DNA from: Streptomyces sp. SJL17-4
Lineage (GTDB): Bacteria > Actinomycetota > Actinomycetes > Streptomycetales > Streptomycetaceae
Assembly (NCBI RefSeq): GCF_036826855.1
Contig: NZ_CP104578.1
Coordinates: 7,870,501-7,934,500 of the forward strand
Length of the DNA: 64,000 nucleotides
Reading direction: 5' to 3'
A program made the translations under genes and the position numbers. Under the pieces are notes generated by a model. That model saw only the letters and a program-made list of their open reading frames with translations, was not told the origin of the DNA and ran no database searches. Shown here one piece after another: positions 43,778 through 51,428 of this stretch (positions are counted from its first letter, which is position 1; every line of letters begins with the position of its first letter).

Positions 43778-44281
43778 TCAGCCCGACGTCACACGGGCGA
43801 CGAAGGCGTCCAGGTTGCCCGTGAGGCGGGCGACCTGCTCGTCGACCGTGAGGGACTCCTCCTGGCGCCGGCCGCGCAGCTTCGGCTGCCGCCTGCCCCG
43901 CACGTACAGGGAGCAGGCGAGGTCGGCGCAGAGGTAGATCCCGACGGTGTTCCCCTCGCGGCCGCGGGGCCCGGCGAGCGGCGCCACGAGCAGCGTGACG
44001 CCCGAGGAGGCGTGCCCGGTCAGACACACCTGGCACATGCTCGACTTCATGGCGCTGGTCCGCCCGGCGGCCGGAACCCGCAGGCTCACGCCGACCGGCC
44101 CCTCCGCGCGGGGGACGACCAGGTGGGCGCGGAGCGGCGCACCGGGGTCGACCCAGCCGAGGAAGTCCAGGTCCTCCCAGGGGAGTTCGGCGAAGTCGAG
44201 CGGCAGCTTGAGGCGGGCCGCCTCGCCCTTGGTGCAGTTCACGAAGGACGAGCGGATCTGTTTGTCGGTCAGTGGTTCCAC
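43778..44281 (-). CDS. FBP zinc-finger protein (FusB-like EF-G-binding family)
   Basis: 167 residues from GTG 44281; ATG 44317 is an alternative without a ribosome-binding site. TDKQIRSSFVNCTKGEAARLKLPLDFAELPWEDLDFLGWVDPGAP starts the domain, CQVC (about 92-95) and the later CADLAC pair form a four-Cys treble-clef zinc site, and the C-terminus LTVDEQVARLTGNLDAFVARVTSG is helical. It resembles the C-terminal domain of FusB/FusC, which binds EF-G and frees it from fusidic acid-stalled ribosomes; the actinobacterial proteins are uncharacterised. Confidence 0.85.
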   Translation of the reverse strand: MEPLTDKQIRSSFVNCTKGEAARLKLPLDFAELPWEDLDFLGWVDPGAPLRAHLVVPRAEGPVGVSLRVPAAGRTSAMKSSMCQVCLTGHASSGVTLLVAPLAGPRGREGNTVGIYLCADLACSLYVRGRRQPKLRGRRQEESLTVDEQVARLTGNLDAFVARVTSG

Positions 44282-44375
44282 TCGGTGGACCGTACATGGA
44301 TCCCGGTCGGCGGGCATCCGAATAAAGCCCCGCGGCCAGGAGCCCCCGGGCCAGGGGCCCGCGGCAAGGGGCCCG

Positions 44376-45845
44376 TCAGGCCACCCAGTCCGGCAGCGCG
44401 GGGTCGGTGAAGCGCCCCGGCGCTCCGTCCAGGGCCGCCGCGAGCCGCTCCGCCGCCGGTTCGTACACGTCCTCGGGCAGGGTGTACGGAAGGCGCAGCC
44501 GGTGCTCGTGCGTGCCGGGGTCCACACCGAACCGGGCGCCGCCCTCCACCCGCACCCCGTGCCGCAGCCCGCGGGCCGCGAGGGCCGAGGCGCCCGGGCG
44601 GCCCAGGTCGATCCACAGGCACATCCCGCCGGGCGGCACCGTCCACCGCCACTCGGGCACATGGCGGGCCAGGGCGGAGGTCAGCGCGTCCCTGCGCAGC
44701 CGCAGCTCCGCCCGGCGCTTCGGCAGGATCACGTCGAGCCGGTCCATGAGGGCCACGGCCACCAGCTGGTCCAGTACGGAACCGGCCAGGTCTGCGGTGA
44801 TCCGTACCCGGGCCAGCTCGGTCACGACCCGGGACGCGGCCCGTACCCAGCCGACCCGGAGGCCGCCCCAGCAGCTCTTGCTCAGCGAGCCGACGGAGAC
44901 GATCTGCTCGCTGTCACCCCCGGCGGCCGCCGCCGCGAACGGCGGCGGCGCGGGCACGTCGAGCGCGATGTCCGTCAGCGTCTCGTCCACCACCAGCCAG
45001 GTCCCGGTCGCCCGCGCCGCCCGCGCCAGGTCCCGCCGCTGCTCCTGCGGCATCAGATGCCCGGTCGGGTTGTGGAAGTCGGGGATCAGGTACGCGAGGC
45101 GCGGAGCGGTCTGCCGCAGCGCGGCATCGACGAGCCCGGTGTCCCAGCCCGTCTCGGTGACCGGCACGGGGGTGATGCGGAGCATGCGTCCTCGCATCGC
45201 GTCGAGGGCGTTGGTGTACGAGGGGTTCTCGGCGAGCACCCGGTCGCCGGCCCGGCCGAGCAGCGAGAGCACCAGCGAAAGGGCCTGCTGCGCACCCGTG
45301 GTGACGAGGATCTGCTCCGGGAGCGTCGGCAGGCCCCGCGCCGTGTACCGCGCGGCGACGGCGGCGCGCAGCGCGGGCAGGCCGTACGGGTGGTAGCCCT
45401 GCGCGCCGGCGTAGCGGGGGAGCTCGGCCGCGGCCACCGCGAGCGCGGCGGAGAGTTCCTCCGCCGGGGCCTCCGGGGCTGCCAGCGCGAGGTCGATGGT
45501 CGCTCCGGCGTCGTCGTGGAAGGCCCCGAGCGCGGTCGGGGCCTGGCCCTCCGGGAGTGCGGTCCAGGTGCCCGCGCCCCGTCGGCTGTGCGCGTACCCG
45601 CTCTCCCGGAGCAGGTCGTACGCCCCCGTGACCGTCGTCCGGCTCACGGCGAGCACCGCGGCGAGTTCCCGCTCGGCCGGCAGCCGCAGCCGCAGGGCCA
45701 CCCGCCCGTCCAGAAGGGCCTCCCGCACGGCCCGCGCGAGTTCCCGGTAGCCGAACCGGCCCTCGGGGGGCGGGGTGAGGAGCGATGCCAGCTGACGGCC
45801 CGTGAGGGTCCGGTCCGCTGTATGGACCACGTGTGCCACTGCCAT
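44376..45845 (-). CDS. MocR/PdxR-family regulator (GntR HTH fused to aminotransferase fold)
   Basis: 489 residues from ATG 45845, because GAGGAG lies 8 nt upstream (GTG 45854 overlaps that site). Residues 1-75 are the wHTH (FGYRELARAVREALLDGRVALRLRLPAERELAAVLAVSRTTVTGAYDLLRESGYAHSRRGAGTW); the rest is a fold-type I aminotransferase with the PLP Lys in VSVGSLSKSCWGGLRVGWVRA. Such proteins sense PLP or amino-acid/GABA-like ligands and regulate a divergent gene, here the small ORF plus universal stress protein. CCAAT boxes upstream are probable sites. Confidence 0.92.
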   Translation of the reverse strand: MAVAHVVHTADRTLTGRQLASLLTPPPEGRFGYRELARAVREALLDGRVALRLRLPAERELAAVLAVSRTTVTGAYDLLRESGYAHSRRGAGTWTALPEGQAPTALGAFHDDAGATIDLALAAPEAPAEELSAALAVAAAELPRYAGAQGYHPYGLPALRAAVAARYTARGLPTLPEQILVTTGAQQALSLVLSLLGRAGDRVLAENPSYTNALDAMRGRMLRITPVPVTETGWDTGLVDAALRQTAPRLAYLIPDFHNPTGHLMPQEQRRDLARAARATGTWLVVDETLTDIALDVPAPPPFAAAAAGGDSEQIVSVGSLSKSCWGGLRVGWVRAASRVVTELARVRITADLAGSVLDQLVAVALMDRLDVILPKRRAELRLRRDALTSALARHVPEWRWTVPPGGMCLWIDLGRPGASALAARGLRHGVRVEGGARFGVDPGTHEHRLRLPYTLPEDVYEPAAERLAAALDGAPGRFTDPALPDWVA

Positions 45846-45883
45846 GCCAATCACTCCTCATTGGCTCTGCTGTCCGGGCCAAT
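45846..45883. promoter_or_regulatory. Three alternating GCCAAT boxes, probable MocR binding region
   Basis: GCCAAT (45846-45851), ATTGGC (45860-45865) and GCCAAT (45878-45883) lie directly upstream of the MocR start, in the control region of the divergent small ORF/USP genes. Spacing of direct and inverted half-sites matches the long footprints of MocR proteins. Confidence 0.5.
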
Positions 45884-45946
45884 AAGGTTACAGACTCCTT
45901 TTCAGTGGCCTGGTGGCCACCTTCCACAAGGGAAAGGGGACGACCG

Positions 45947-46063
45947 ATGTCCGGACACTTCACCGACCGTGACGAGCGGATGTGGCAGCAGCGTGCCGAG
46001 GAGCGGGCGGCCCGCCCCCTGCGGTTCGTGGTGTGGCTGCGGAACCTCCGGAGGCGGGTGTGA
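45947..46063 (+). CDS. 38-residue basic/aromatic microprotein
   Basis: MSGHFTDRDERMWQQRAEE followed by RAARPLRFVVWLRNLRRRV, started at ATG 45947 with AAAGGGGA upstream and ending in a GTGA overlap with the USP start. It is very basic at the C-terminus with a short hydrophobic FVVWL, so it may sit on a membrane or nucleic acid. No family is recognised; the coupling to the USP is the main support for it being real. Confidence 0.6.
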   Translation: MSGHFTDRDERMWQQRAEERAARPLRFVVWLRNLRRRV

Positions 46064-46629
46064 CCGGCCGGGTCGTCGTCGGCGTGACCGGGTCGCTGGC
46101 CTCGCTCGCCGCCCTGCGGTACGCGTCCGCCCTCGCCCGGCGGGACGGCGTACCGCTGCTCGCGGTGCTGGTCTGGGAGCCGCCGGAGGGCGAGGCGCTG
46201 TACGCCCGGATGCCCGACCGGTCCTGGGCCCGGATGTGGGCCGAGGACGCCCGGCGGCGCCTGGAGGACGCCGTCGCCGACGGACTCGGGGCCGTACCCG
46301 CCGGCGTCGCCTTCGAGGGGCGGGTCGTCAGGGGTACCCCGGCGGCGGCCCTGTGCCGGGTGGCCGACCGGCCGGGCGACCTGCTTGTCGTCGGCTCGGC
46401 CTCAGGCAGCGGCCGGTCGGCCTTCGGACGGCTGCGCCGCCGCCGGGTCCTGCGGGCCGTCCTGACGGGTGCGGGCTGCCCGGTGCTGACCGTGCCGGGT
46501 CCCGCGCTGCTCCCGGGCGAGGCCCGCGTCCTGCGGCGGAACGCCCGCACCCCCGCACCCGATCGAAGGAGATCGACCGGGGCGGGGGCAGGGGCGGACG
46601 AGGCCGGTTCTCGGCCGGGCCGACCGTGA
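46060..46629 (+). CDS. Universal stress protein (UspA family)
   Basis: 189 residues from GTG 46060, coupled to the microprotein. VVVGVTGSLASLAALRYASALARRDGVPLLAVLVW is the ATP-binding N-terminus and DLLVVGSASGSGRSAFGRLRRRRVLRAVLTGAGCPVLTVPGP the G-2x-G-9x-G(S/T)-type nucleotide loop. A 35-residue low-complexity tail (PAPDRRRSTGAGAGADEAGSRPG) extends past the domain. Probably an ATP-binding stress effector under MocR control. Confidence 0.9.
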   Translation: MTGRVVVGVTGSLASLAALRYASALARRDGVPLLAVLVWEPPEGEALYARMPDRSWARMWAEDARRRLEDAVADGLGAVPAGVAFEGRVVRGTPAAALCRVADRPGDLLVVGSASGSGRSAFGRLRRRRVLRAVLTGAGCPVLTVPGPALLPGEARVLRRNARTPAPDRRRSTGAGAGADEAGSRPGRP

Positions 46630-46647
46630 GAGGGCGGGCCGCGGCGC

Positions 46648-48096
46648 TCAGGTCAAGGGCTGACGGCCGGCCTCCGCCGAACTCTCCGTGACCGGCGCGG
46701 ACTCGGGACCCGACGCGTCCGTCGACGGCGAGGTGTCGTCCGGCGGCGTGGTGTCGTCCGAGGGCGGTGTGGTGTCGGTGGACGGGGGCGTTGTCGGCGG
46801 TGAGGACGTCGGCGGCGAGGACGTCGGTACCACCGGGGAGAGGGTCGAGGGGCACGGCGACGGGGTCACGCCATCGATGGGCGCCGGGGTCTCGTCGCCC
46901 GTCACCGTCACGCACGGAACCGGCGTCGACGGGGAGAGGGACGGGGACGTCGGGGTCGACGTCGAGGTCGACGGAGACACCGAGGTCGAGGCCGAGGTCG
47001 ACGGCGACTTGGTGGGCGGCGGGGGAGGCGGCGGGGTCGGCTTGTCGTGCTTGCCGTGGTGGTCCCCGTGCTGCCGTGCGAACCACTTGTCGTCCTTCGT
47101 GTCGTACACCACGAAGACGTTCACGACCGTCACCGAGGGCGCCACCACGACCACCTGGCCGGCGTTGTAGCCCTGCCACGGTGTGCCCGCCGTCCGGGGC
47201 GACTTCTGTGCCACCGGAGGGGTCAGCGGGTTGCCGCAGGCGCAGCGCACCCGGGGTACCCCACGGTTGTCGACCAGGACCGCCGTTCCGGCCTGGAGCA
47301 CCGACTGGTACGTGGTGGCGGCGCCGTTCCGGTACCCGTGGTTCGTCACCCGGGTGTCGGCCCGGAGCTGGAGCGGGGTCAGGGAACGGAGGTAGCCGGG
47401 CACCTGGTTCGCCGAGATGCCCAGGGTGGCGGCGAAAGCGACGTTCTTCGCGGGCTCGGCGGAGAGGTAGCGGACCTGCTGTTCCACATCGCAGCTGGCC
47501 ACCGACCGCGTCCCGCCGTAGAGGCCGGGGGCCGAGCCCGACACCTCGGGCGTGGCCGAGGCGGTACGGGGAGGCAGCGAGGCCGGTGGGGCGGATGGCG
47601 TGCTGGTACGGGCCGTCGACCTGGTGAACGGGTCGGGCCCGGACGCGGCCGCGTTCTGGAGGAACACCTCGCCGCCGGAACCCGCCGTGTCGTTCTTGTC
47701 GTCGGGGCTGTTGGTGAGCACCACGGCCAGGGCGGCGGCCGCGACCACGGCGGCCGTGATGGAGGCGACCTTCGGGACGGAACGCCACCAGGGGCCCTTG
47801 CCGGGACCGCCGCTTGCCGGGCCGCCGGGGGCGCCGGGAGTGCCGTCACCGGAACCACCGGCTCCGCCGGAGCTGCCGGGACCCCCTGGACCGCCGGGTC
47901 TGCCTGAACCGCCGCTGCCGGCGCCACCGGAGGAACCGCCGCCGCCCGAGCCACCGCCCGCGCCGCTGTGGGGCGGTCCGGGGGGTGGTGGCGGGTGACC
48001 GGCGGATCCTGGGCGTGCGCCCGGGCCCGAGAGGGGGCCCGAGGGGGGACCTGCGGGAGGAACCGACGGAGGGCCGGACGGCGGGTGGGAAGTCAC
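46648..48096 (-). CDS. Membrane-anchored low-complexity protein, DUF6777-like
   Basis: 482 residues from GTG 48096 with AAGGGA 5 nt upstream; an ATG at 48126 has no such site. The cytoplasmic N-terminus is a Pro/Gly/Ser-rich tract of about 110 residues, followed by one TM (VPKVASITAAVVAAAALAVVLTNS), an extracellular domain of about 200 residues (VASCDVEQQVRYLSAEPAKNVAFAATLGI...YRNGAATTYQSVLQAGTAVLVDNRGVPRVRCACGNPLTPP), and a Ser/Thr/Pro stalk of about 130 residues. The domain resembles streptomycete DUF6777. It may sit at the cell surface with its tail in the wall; function unknown. Confidence 0.82.
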   Translation of the reverse strand: MTSHPPSGPPSVPPAGPPSGPLSGPGARPGSAGHPPPPPGPPHSGAGGGSGGGGSSGGAGSGGSGRPGGPGGPGSSGGAGGSGDGTPGAPGGPASGGPGKGPWWRSVPKVASITAAVVAAAALAVVLTNSPDDKNDTAGSGGEVFLQNAAASGPDPFTRSTARTSTPSAPPASLPPRTASATPEVSGSAPGLYGGTRSVASCDVEQQVRYLSAEPAKNVAFAATLGISANQVPGYLRSLTPLQLRADTRVTNHGYRNGAATTYQSVLQAGTAVLVDNRGVPRVRCACGNPLTPPVAQKSPRTAGTPWQGYNAGQVVVVAPSVTVVNVFVVYDTKDDKWFARQHGDHHGKHDKPTPPPPPPPTKSPSTSASTSVSPSTSTSTPTSPSLSPSTPVPCVTVTGDETPAPIDGVTPSPCPSTLSPVVPTSSPPTSSPPTTPPSTDTTPPSDDTTPPDDTSPSTDASGPESAPVTESSAEAGRQPLT

Positions 48097-48287
48097 GTTT
48101 TTCCCTTTCTTCCGTTCCGGGCCCATTGTGTGCGCCGACCGGTGGGGACCCGCAAGCGGAGAACCCCGAGTGGCAGAGCCCAGCAAGAAGCGGTGCCTTT
48201 CACGACCGGTCACGTCGCACGGCCGGCACGTACACGTGCGGCTCCGTCCACAAGCGGCCGACCGCCACCGGTACTAGCGTGGGCAGG

Positions 48288-49613
48288 GTGAGCAGTCGGC
48301 TCCCCACCTCCACGCGGCCCGCCGCGACCACCACCGGGCTCCTCGCCCGCGTCGGCCTGCAGACCCTGGCCGCGGTGGTCGCCGGGTACGTCGCGATGGG
48401 CGTCACCGCGGGTCTCGGCCTCTGGGCGGCGGGCGCGGGCGATCTGCCCGGTGGCTTCACCGCGGTCCTGGCCGCCGTCGTCGTCATGGCCTCGGGCGGC
48501 AAGGTCGAACTCTCCGGCGAGGCCGGCGCTCTCGCCGGAACCCAGGCCGAACTCACCGCCATGCCGCTGACCGTCACCCTGGTGGGCGCCCTCGTCACCG
48601 GCTACTGCTTCCTGCGCCCGCTGCGGCACCACGCCGTGACCAGCTCCCGCGAGCTCCTGCTCCGCGTCGTGAGCACGGTCGTCCTCTGGCTCGCGGCCCT
48701 GGCGGGAGTCTCGGCCGTCGCCCGGCACGACTTCCCCCTCACCATCGGCGGCGGGGACGAGCAGGGCTCCCTGATGGAGATCTTCGGTGAGCTGCTCGAC
48801 GCCGTGAACCCCACCGTCGGCTTCCGCACCGACCTCGGGCCCACCCTCTTCTACGGACTGCTGTGGATCCTCGGCGTGCTCGTCGTCGCGCTCCTCGTCT
48901 CCCGCGGAACCCCGCTGCCACCGCGGTTCGTCCGCTACCACGAGCCCGTCCGGCCGGCGGCGTACGCGATGCTCCTGCTGCTCCTCGCGTACGTGGCCGT
49001 GGGCCTGGTCATCGGCGTGGTGGTCGCGGCGACCAAGGGCCACGCCGCGGAGACCCTCGCCGTCCTCCTGCTCGGGCTGCCCAACGTCACCTGGATGGCG
49101 CTCGGCGTGGGCATCGGAGGCTCCTGGGAGGGCCGGGCCGACGGCCCGTTCGGCCTGCCCATGCCGCAGATCCTCGACGCCGTGCTGCGTCAGGGCGGCG
49201 CCGCGGGCGAGCGTACGGACCTCTCGACGGTCGACCTGAGCTCGCTCGCCGCGCAGGACGCCCGGGCGTGGTGGCTGCTCCCCGTGGCCGCCGTCCTGGT
49301 CCTCGCGGCGGCCTTCGTGGCCGCGGTCCGCTCCCCGGCGAGAATCAAGCTCTGGCAGCACGCCCTGCACCTGGGAATCGCGTTCGCCCTGACGATGCTG
49401 GTCGCGGCCCCCCTGACCCTGGTCGAGGCCCGACTGGGCCTCTCGGTCCTGGGCATCGGCGACCTGGACTCCCTCGGCGGCGAAGTGGTCCTCCGCCCCC
49501 ACATCTGGAAGACGGTCGGCTTCGCCCTCCTCTGGGGCCTGTTCTTCGGTTTCCTGGGCGGCCTGCTCGCCACCCGTGTCCGCCGCAAGGGGGAGACCGA
49601 GAGCCCACCGTAG
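48288..49613 (+). CDS. Polytopic membrane protein of the streptophobe type
   Basis: 441 residues from GTG 48288; TACTAG about 12 bp upstream may be a -10. I count ten or so hydrophobic segments, for example VGLQTLAAVVAGYVAMGVTAGLGLW and YAMLLLLLAYVAVGLVIGVVVAA, with an amphipathic acidic loop (GDEQGSLMEIFGELLDAVNPTVGF). Similar to the 'streptophobe' family restricted to actinomycetes. Divergent from the DUF6777-like gene across 191 bp. Function unknown; transport or membrane organisation is possible. Confidence 0.85.
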   Translation: MSSRLPTSTRPAATTTGLLARVGLQTLAAVVAGYVAMGVTAGLGLWAAGAGDLPGGFTAVLAAVVVMASGGKVELSGEAGALAGTQAELTAMPLTVTLVGALVTGYCFLRPLRHHAVTSSRELLLRVVSTVVLWLAALAGVSAVARHDFPLTIGGGDEQGSLMEIFGELLDAVNPTVGFRTDLGPTLFYGLLWILGVLVVALLVSRGTPLPPRFVRYHEPVRPAAYAMLLLLLAYVAVGLVIGVVVAATKGHAAETLAVLLLGLPNVTWMALGVGIGGSWEGRADGPFGLPMPQILDAVLRQGGAAGERTDLSTVDLSSLAAQDARAWWLLPVAAVLVLAAAFVAAVRSPARIKLWQHALHLGIAFALTMLVAAPLTLVEARLGLSVLGIGDLDSLGGEVVLRPHIWKTVGFALLWGLFFGFLGGLLATRVRRKGETESPP

Positions 49614-49653
49614 AGCGACGCGGCAGACCCCGCGGCCCGTACGGTGGTGAGCA

Positions 49654-49690
49654 GCCCGGTCCCGTGCGTCCCCCGTGCACGGGACCGGGC
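49654..49690. terminator. Bidirectional terminator hairpin
   Basis: Perfect 14-bp stem (49654-49667 with 49677-49690), 9-nt loop, between the streptophobe-type gene and the convergent lipoprotein gene. Confidence 0.85.
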
Positions 49691-49710
49691 GCTGTACGCG
49701 GTGCGGGTCC

Positions 49711-50781
49711 TTACGCAGCGCCCTCTTCGAGGCCCGCGTCCGGCATCATGGCGCCGAGGAAGCCGCCCATGAGCTCCTCCAGGTTCAGCTCGGTGGCACC
49801 GGCCGGGGCCACCGGCTTGGTGCCGCCGCTCATCTTCAGCACAAGACCGAACTTCTTGACCTTCGCGTTCTCGGCCAGCTTGGCGAGGTCGACGTAGACC
49901 TCGGTCAGCTCACCGTTCTTGAGCGTGAAGTCGGCCGTGACCTTGGTGTCGGGGGTGTCCTTCAGGTCCTTGTCCGACGGCAGGTCCATGCCGGGCGGCA
50001 GGTCCTTGGTGAGGGGACGGAGCTCGCCGATCATCTCCGTGATCAGCGAGCGGAGGGGGGCCGTGGCGGTGATGTGCTCGGTACCGTCCTCGCCGCCGGC
50101 GGTCTTGAAGTCGACCTCACGCGCGATGACCTCGCGGAGGGCCTCCGCGAGCTTCTTCTGGGTCTTGGCGTCCAGAGAGGCCTCCGGCGACGGCTCGGCG
50201 CCCGGCGCCTTGCCCATCTCCTCGGCCATGTCCTGGCCGGCCTTCTCCATCTCCTTGGTGTTGAACTTGACCCACTCGCCCTCCAGGACCTTCTTGAAGC
50301 CCTTGGCCTCCGGAGGCAACTGGTCGGCGGGCGGCATGGGCGTGTCCATCGCCTTGCCGAGGGCTTCGACGTCGGACCGGACGTACGTGTAGTCGCCGAC
50401 GACCCGGTAGTCGAGGAGGTCGCCGCCGGAGGTGCTGACCTTCATGGCCATACCGACGAAGTCCTTCTCCTCGGACTCGTCGATCGCCTTCTTCGACTCG
50501 ACCGTGACGCTGATCTTCGCACTGCTGATCAGCTCGGCGGCCTCGTCGGGGATCTCCTCGCCGGGCGCCGGGTCCGACTCGGCGTCCATCAGCTTGAGGG
50601 TCTTCGCGTCGACGTCCAGGTCCAGCTCGAAGGAGATCGACTTCTCCTTGCCCAGCTTCTCGAAGGCCTGGTCCAGCTTCTTTCCGGCAGAGAGCTGCTC
50701 CACCGTGCCGCAGGCGGCCGATCCCGCCAGGACGGCGCCGACGACTGCGGTGGCGGTGAGGGTCTTGCGTATGGCGGTGAT
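49711..50781 (-). CDS. LppX/LprG-like lipoprotein with probable AUC start codon
   Basis: 356 residues if read from ATC 50781, which has GAGGAG exactly 6 nt upstream and gives an ideal lipoprotein signal peptide (TAIRKTLTATAVVGAVLAGSAAC). The nearest standard starts in frame are GTG 50832/50835, which add 17-18 polar residues and have no ribosome-binding site; the ATG next to GAGGAG at 50795 is out of frame. The mature part resembles LppX/LprAFG lipoproteins (KSISFELDLDVDAKTLKL...LDYRVVGDYTYVRSD...FTLKNGELTEVYVDLAKL), which carry lipids or glycolipids. Extracellular face of the membrane. Confidence 0.8.
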   Translation of the reverse strand: MTAIRKTLTATAVVGAVLAGSAACGTVEQLSAGKKLDQAFEKLGKEKSISFELDLDVDAKTLKLMDAESDPAPGEEIPDEAAELISSAKISVTVESKKAIDESEEKDFVGMAMKVSTSGGDLLDYRVVGDYTYVRSDVEALGKAMDTPMPPADQLPPEAKGFKKVLEGEWVKFNTKEMEKAGQDMAEEMGKAPGAEPSPEASLDAKTQKKLAEALREVIAREVDFKTAGGEDGTEHITATAPLRSLITEMIGELRPLTKDLPPGMDLPSDKDLKDTPDTKVTADFTLKNGELTEVYVDLAKLAENAKVKKFGLVLKMSGGTKPVAPAGATELNLEELMGGFLGAMMPDAGLEEGAA

Positions 50782-50873
50782 GATGGTCTCCTCATAGGTG
50801 CGATCACTGGCGTGATCGATCAGGAGACTCACCACGGCGCTGAATGGTTGCCCTGTCCTCCGTGTTTCCTACG

Positions 50874-51269
50874 TCACGCCACGGCGGTGCCCTCGAGTTC
50901 GACCATCTGGCCGGGGATCGCCAGCCGCGTCACCCCGAGCATCGTGGTGGTCGGTGCCACCCCGGCGGCGCCCAATCGGCCCGCCAGCTCGCCGTAGTGC
51001 CGGAACAGCAGGTCGACGTCGGTCGTGTAGACGTTGAGCCGCACGAGGTTCGCGAGGGTCATGCCGGCCTTGCCGAGTACGGCCTCGACGTTGTCGACGC
51101 TCAGCGCCAACTGCGCGGCCATGTCCCCCTCATGCTCGGGCTTGCCGTCCTCACTCATCGCGGTCTGACCCGAGATGTACAGGGTCCGCGTGTGCCCGGA
51201 GACGAGCTCACCCTGGTTGAACCCCATCTCCGCCGACCACGTCACCGGGTTGACCGCTGTTCGCTCCAT
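50874..51269 (-). CDS. RidA/YjgF-family protein
   Basis: 131 residues from ATG 51269. VSGHTRTLYISGQTAMSEDGKPEHEGDMAAQLALSVDNVEAVLGKAGMTLANLVRLNVYTTDVDLLFRHYGELAGRLG is the whole trimeric RidA fold; the conserved Arg (NVYTTDV-context) and acidic end PGQMVELEGTAVA are present. RidA proteins hydrolyse reactive imines/enamines such as 2-aminoacrylate. Divergent from the WYL regulator, with a repeat cluster between. Confidence 0.92.
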   Translation of the reverse strand: MERTAVNPVTWSAEMGFNQGELVSGHTRTLYISGQTAMSEDGKPEHEGDMAAQLALSVDNVEAVLGKAGMTLANLVRLNVYTTDVDLLFRHYGELAGRLGAAGVAPTTTMLGVTRLAIPGQMVELEGTAVA

Positions 51270-51286
51270 CGCCACATCAGCTCCAT

Positions 51287-51320
51287 TCGATTCATGTCGA
51301 GTCATGTCGATCGATTCATG
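51287..51320. promoter_or_regulatory. Three TCGATTCATG direct repeats in the RidA-WYL divergent promoter region
   Basis: TCGATTCATG at 51287-51296, TCGAGTCATG at 51297-51306 and TCGATTCATG at 51311-51320, with a TCGA between copies two and three. This is an A+T-rich island 18 bp upstream of the RidA start; a binding site for the adjacent WYL-domain regulator is likely. Confidence 0.55.
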
Positions 51321-51428
51321 GGAGTACGTACGTCCATCGCCGCGGTTTCCACCGGCTCCGACGTCGTGTTGACGAGCCTCCCAACAAATCACGACACCCT
51401 TGGTCATGTATTCCGTTAGCGTTCTCGC

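Noticed and set aside
43752..43790. Hairpin GACGTCGG...CCGACGTC after the acyl-CoA dehydrogenase gene as a terminator
   Set aside because: It runs over the stop of the convergent FBP gene and the loop is long; not reported as a feature.
43947..46691. Very long plus-strand frame across the MocR region
   Set aside because: The minus-strand MocR and FBP proteins carry clear domains; the plus frame does not.
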